Below, in pieces: positions 62,116 through 64,000 of a DNA stretch of 64,000 bases. The stretch comes from Pontibacter oryzae (lineage in GTDB: Bacteria; Bacteroidota; Bacteroidia; Cytophagales; Hymenobacteraceae). Below the pieces are notes generated by a model. The model was not told the origin of the DNA. It searched no databases and saw only the letters and a list, made by a program, of their open reading frames with translations. The stretch lies in the NCBI RefSeq assembly GCF_003576375.1, contig NZ_QWGE01000002.1:1-64000 (forward strand), read 5' to 3'. A program made the translations under genes and the position numbers. How positions within the stretch are numbered: position 1 is the stretch's first letter; each line of letters opens with the position of its first letter.

Positions 62116-64000
62116 TAGAGAATTGTGAGTTTTTTAACAATAAGTCCGCGGTCTGTTTGCAGTTGCAATAAGTAAACGCCTGGCTTGGCCGTTTCGAGGT
62201 TTACCTCCAACTTTTCGGGGCGCGGCTGCGGCAAGGCCATGGTTTGTACAAGGCTGCCCGTTGCGCTGAACACGTGGAGCTTTTGCAAATCAAAATCGGC
62301 ATGCACAAAGCTGAGAGTTACCAGTCCCGTAGTAGGGTTAGGGTATAGTTCAACCGACTCTGTAGGGCTTGATTCCTCCACCTTAAAATCTGTAGCGCTG
62401 CTTGCCTCGCCGCCTATGCCATACATGCTTATTTTGCCTGTGGCAGCCCCGCGAGGTACCTGAACTTTATACTTTGTGTCTGAGGCTGCCAGCACCAGTG
62501 CCTTTGTGCCGTTAAAACTAATCTCATCTTGTACCTGCAGCACGCCAAAATTAAGGCCGGTTATCTCCACAACACTACCCACACTGCCGCGAGCCGGGTT
62601 AAACGAGGTAATGCTTGGCGCAGGTATCACCTCAAAGGCAATAGCGCTGGTGGCAGTGCCTCCGGGTGTATGAACGGTGATGTTGCCTGAAGTGGCGCCA
62701 GCAGGAACCGCAAGAGTAAGCTGCGTGGTGGTAGCGGCCAGAACCTGTGCTTCTGCTGTGCCAAAGTATACATTGTTTCGGGCGGCATCGGCAGCGAAGT
62801 TTTGCCCGCTGATCTGCAGCGTGGCACCCACCTTGGCGCGTGGGCTACTGAAACCCGTTATTCCAGGCTGCTGCCATACTACAAATGCGTTGCTAGTGCT
62901 TGTCTTTCCGCCTTTGGTAGCTAGTTCAAACGTACCGGTAGTTGCCTGGGCCGGGACCTTAACCACGAGACTTTGCCCGTCGTTACTGATTAACTCACAC
63001 GCATGGCTACCCAGTTTTATACTTTCGAGCAGCGCCGGGTTCAGGTGTTGGCCTTGCAGCGTCACGTTTGCTCCTGCAATGCCTTCTATCGGGCTGAAAC
63101 TTGTAATTACCGGTGGTTGGTATACTTCAAAGGCATCAGAAGAGCTTGCGCTTCCATCCGGGGTTAGTACCTTAACCGTGCCGCTGATAGAAGCAGTTGG
63201 TACAAGCACCTTCAATTCAGCTGCGGTAGCGCTTAGCACCGTGGCTGCCACACCGTTAAAGTATACTTTGTTGTCGGCGGCTGTTGCTGCGAATTTCCTG
63301 CCCGTAAGTATAACCTCCGCTCCGAACTTGCCGGCAGCAGGTGCAAAGCCGCTGATGCTTGGTGAGGCAATAACCTGCCCGGCATTCAGCTTGGCTTCCT
63401 CGTTAATTTCCAGTGGCATATCGAAGATGCGGTTTACCGTGGTGTTGGTGCGCACCGGGGAGTTGAAATCGAAGAAGATATCGGCAAAATTCTCCACGCT
63501 GGACTTCTCTGCCAAATCAGCTTTTGGCTTGATGCTGAATTGGATGTAGCCGTGGCTGCCAGGCTCATTGGAAGTGCTGTCGGGCAGCATGATGTTATCG
63601 AAGGTCCAGGTTAGTACGGGTTTGCCCTTTCCGCTTACATTGAAGCGGTAAGTATGCGAGGCTGCGCCTACTTGCAGCGTGCTCAGGTCGAGGTGCTCGG
63701 AGAGCGTATCAACCACCACCACGCGGTAAGCCACATCGCTGCCGGTATTCTGGAACCTGATTTTATACTTTAGCGCGGTGCCCGTGGCGGTGTAGTTTGC
63801 TTCCGTCAGGCCAACCGGAGATACCAGCTTGTCGTTCGGGTCATAGGAGTCGAGGATAGTGAGGCATTCTTCGGCCACTTCCGGGGCCTCGTCGCTGGTA
63901 GGCATGGCGTTCACAAAACCAGTGCTGAACGGTACACGGTTCGCGATAACGCGGCATGCCTCCACAGTGGCGCTAGCGAAGGTTTGCGTTGGGTGGCCCG
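62115..64000 (-). CDS. C-terminal part of a TIG-domain T9SS-secreted protein (5' end outside window)
   Basis: The frame is open to the window edge. A GTG at 63963-63965 is only an internal Val, so the gene is truncated by the window. Visible parts are a conserved domain with SYDPNDKLVSPVG (DUF7619-like; about the first 190 residues here), then four IPT/TIG Ig-like repeats (each starting near ITSFSPIEG or ITGFSSPRA). A type A T9SS sorting domain follows: SVELYPNPTTGLVTLSF to the end ..GLIVKKLTIL. It is exported by type IX secretion and attached to or released from the surface. Adhesion is likely. Confidence 0.92.
   Translation of the reverse strand, partial: GHPTQTFASATVEACRVIANRVPFSTGFVNAMPTSDEAPEVAEECLTILDSYDPNDKLVSPVGLTEANYTATGTALKYKIRFQNTGSDVAYRVVVVDTLSEHLDLSTLQVGAASHTYRFNVSGKGKPVLTWTFDNIMLPDSTSNEPGSHGYIQFSIKPKADLAEKSSVENFADIFFDFNSPVRTNTTVNRIFDMPLEINEEAKLNAGQVIASPSISGFAPAAGKFGAEVILTGRKFAATAADNKVYFNGVAATVLSATAAELKVLVPTASISGTVKVLTPDGSASSSDAFEVYQPPVITSFSPIEGIAGANVTLQGQHLNPALLESIKLGSHACELISNDGQSLVVKVPAQATTGTFELATKGGKTSTSNAFVVWQQPGITGFSSPRAKVGATLQISGQNFAADAARNNVYFGTAEAQVLAATTTQLTLAVPAGATSGNITVHTPGGTATSAIAFEVIPAPSITSFNPARGSVGSVVEITGLNFGVLQVQDEISFNGTKALVLAASDTKYKVQVPRGAATGKISMYGIGGEASSATDFKVEESSPTESVELYPNPTTGLVTLSFVHADFDLQKLHVFSATGSLVQTMALPQPRPEKLEVNLETAKPGVYLLQLQTDRGLIVKKLTIL

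Noticed and set aside
62115..63965. A complete 616-aa gene starting at GTG 63965
   Set aside because: The frame stays open to the window edge and the residues upstream continue the same domain, so the GTG is an internal valine of a longer gene.

Overview
The window looks like chromosome of a Bacteroidota bacterium of the Cytophagales, most like Hymenobacteraceae (Pontibacter/Adhaeribacter type). The evidence is a C-terminal type IX secretion sorting domain, Bacteroidota promoters (TAnnTTTG, once with TTTG 19 bases upstream), a 13-gene nuo operon with fused nuoCD, a fused alpha/beta 2-oxoacid dehydrogenase E1, and short AMP nucleosidase and DUF1573 proteins. The genus is inferred from protein character, not from a search. 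No rRNA, tRNA, IS element, prophage or CRISPR array was seen.

Layout. 0-8 kb: luciferase-like monooxygenase, ankyrin and GAF proteins, TatA, a ClC-CBS channel, a small basic protein, the TIGR02587/TIGR02588 membrane pair, a PEBP-like protein and an unlisted 37-aa membrane peptide. 8.3-24.7 kb: a complete respiratory complex I operon on the minus strand (order A, B, CD, E, F, G, H, I, J, K, L, M, N), headed by a CBS-pair protein, with REP-like palindromes in four of its gaps. 25-27.5 kb: a nitroreductase-like protein, a possible STAS-like protein and an 87-aa orphan. 27.7-32.2 kb: an oligopeptide-type ABC importer without ATPase (binding protein and two permeases), preceded by a 49-aa peptide gene with its own promoter. 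32.5-35.7 kb: two tandem paralogous, AT-rich proteins with a winged-helix-like N-terminus and a helical repeat body. 35.8-50 kb: mostly housekeeping and enzyme genes (UMF1-type MFS, amidohydrolase, AMP nucleosidase, orphan HsdR-N nuclease, LtaS-like sulfatase, alanine dehydrogenase, DUF1573, fused E1, LuxE-like ligase, M90-SEC-C peptidase). 49.8-57.6 kb: signalling genes (sigma-54-type regulator without DNA-binding domain, hybrid kinase, 1458-aa multi-PAS hybrid kinase). 57.9-64 kb: an Mla-type lipid transport operon, EcsC, DUF1684 and the C-terminal part of a TIG-domain T9SS cargo cut by the window edge.

Two signals stand out. First, the 7-mer AAGTATR (reverse complement YATACTT) is strongly over-represented on both strands, in and between genes. 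In the nuo block I counted about 57 AAGTAT/ATACTT words where about 6-8 are expected, and 52 of them are AAGTATR. The word is not enriched in the two AT-rich tandem genes at 32.5-35.7 kb. Second, the peptide gene, peptide importer and tandem helical-repeat proteins share AAAGTAACTT-type upstream sites. Together they resemble, by architecture only, a peptide-import signalling module of the RRNPP kind not known to me from Bacteroidota. That is a hypothesis.
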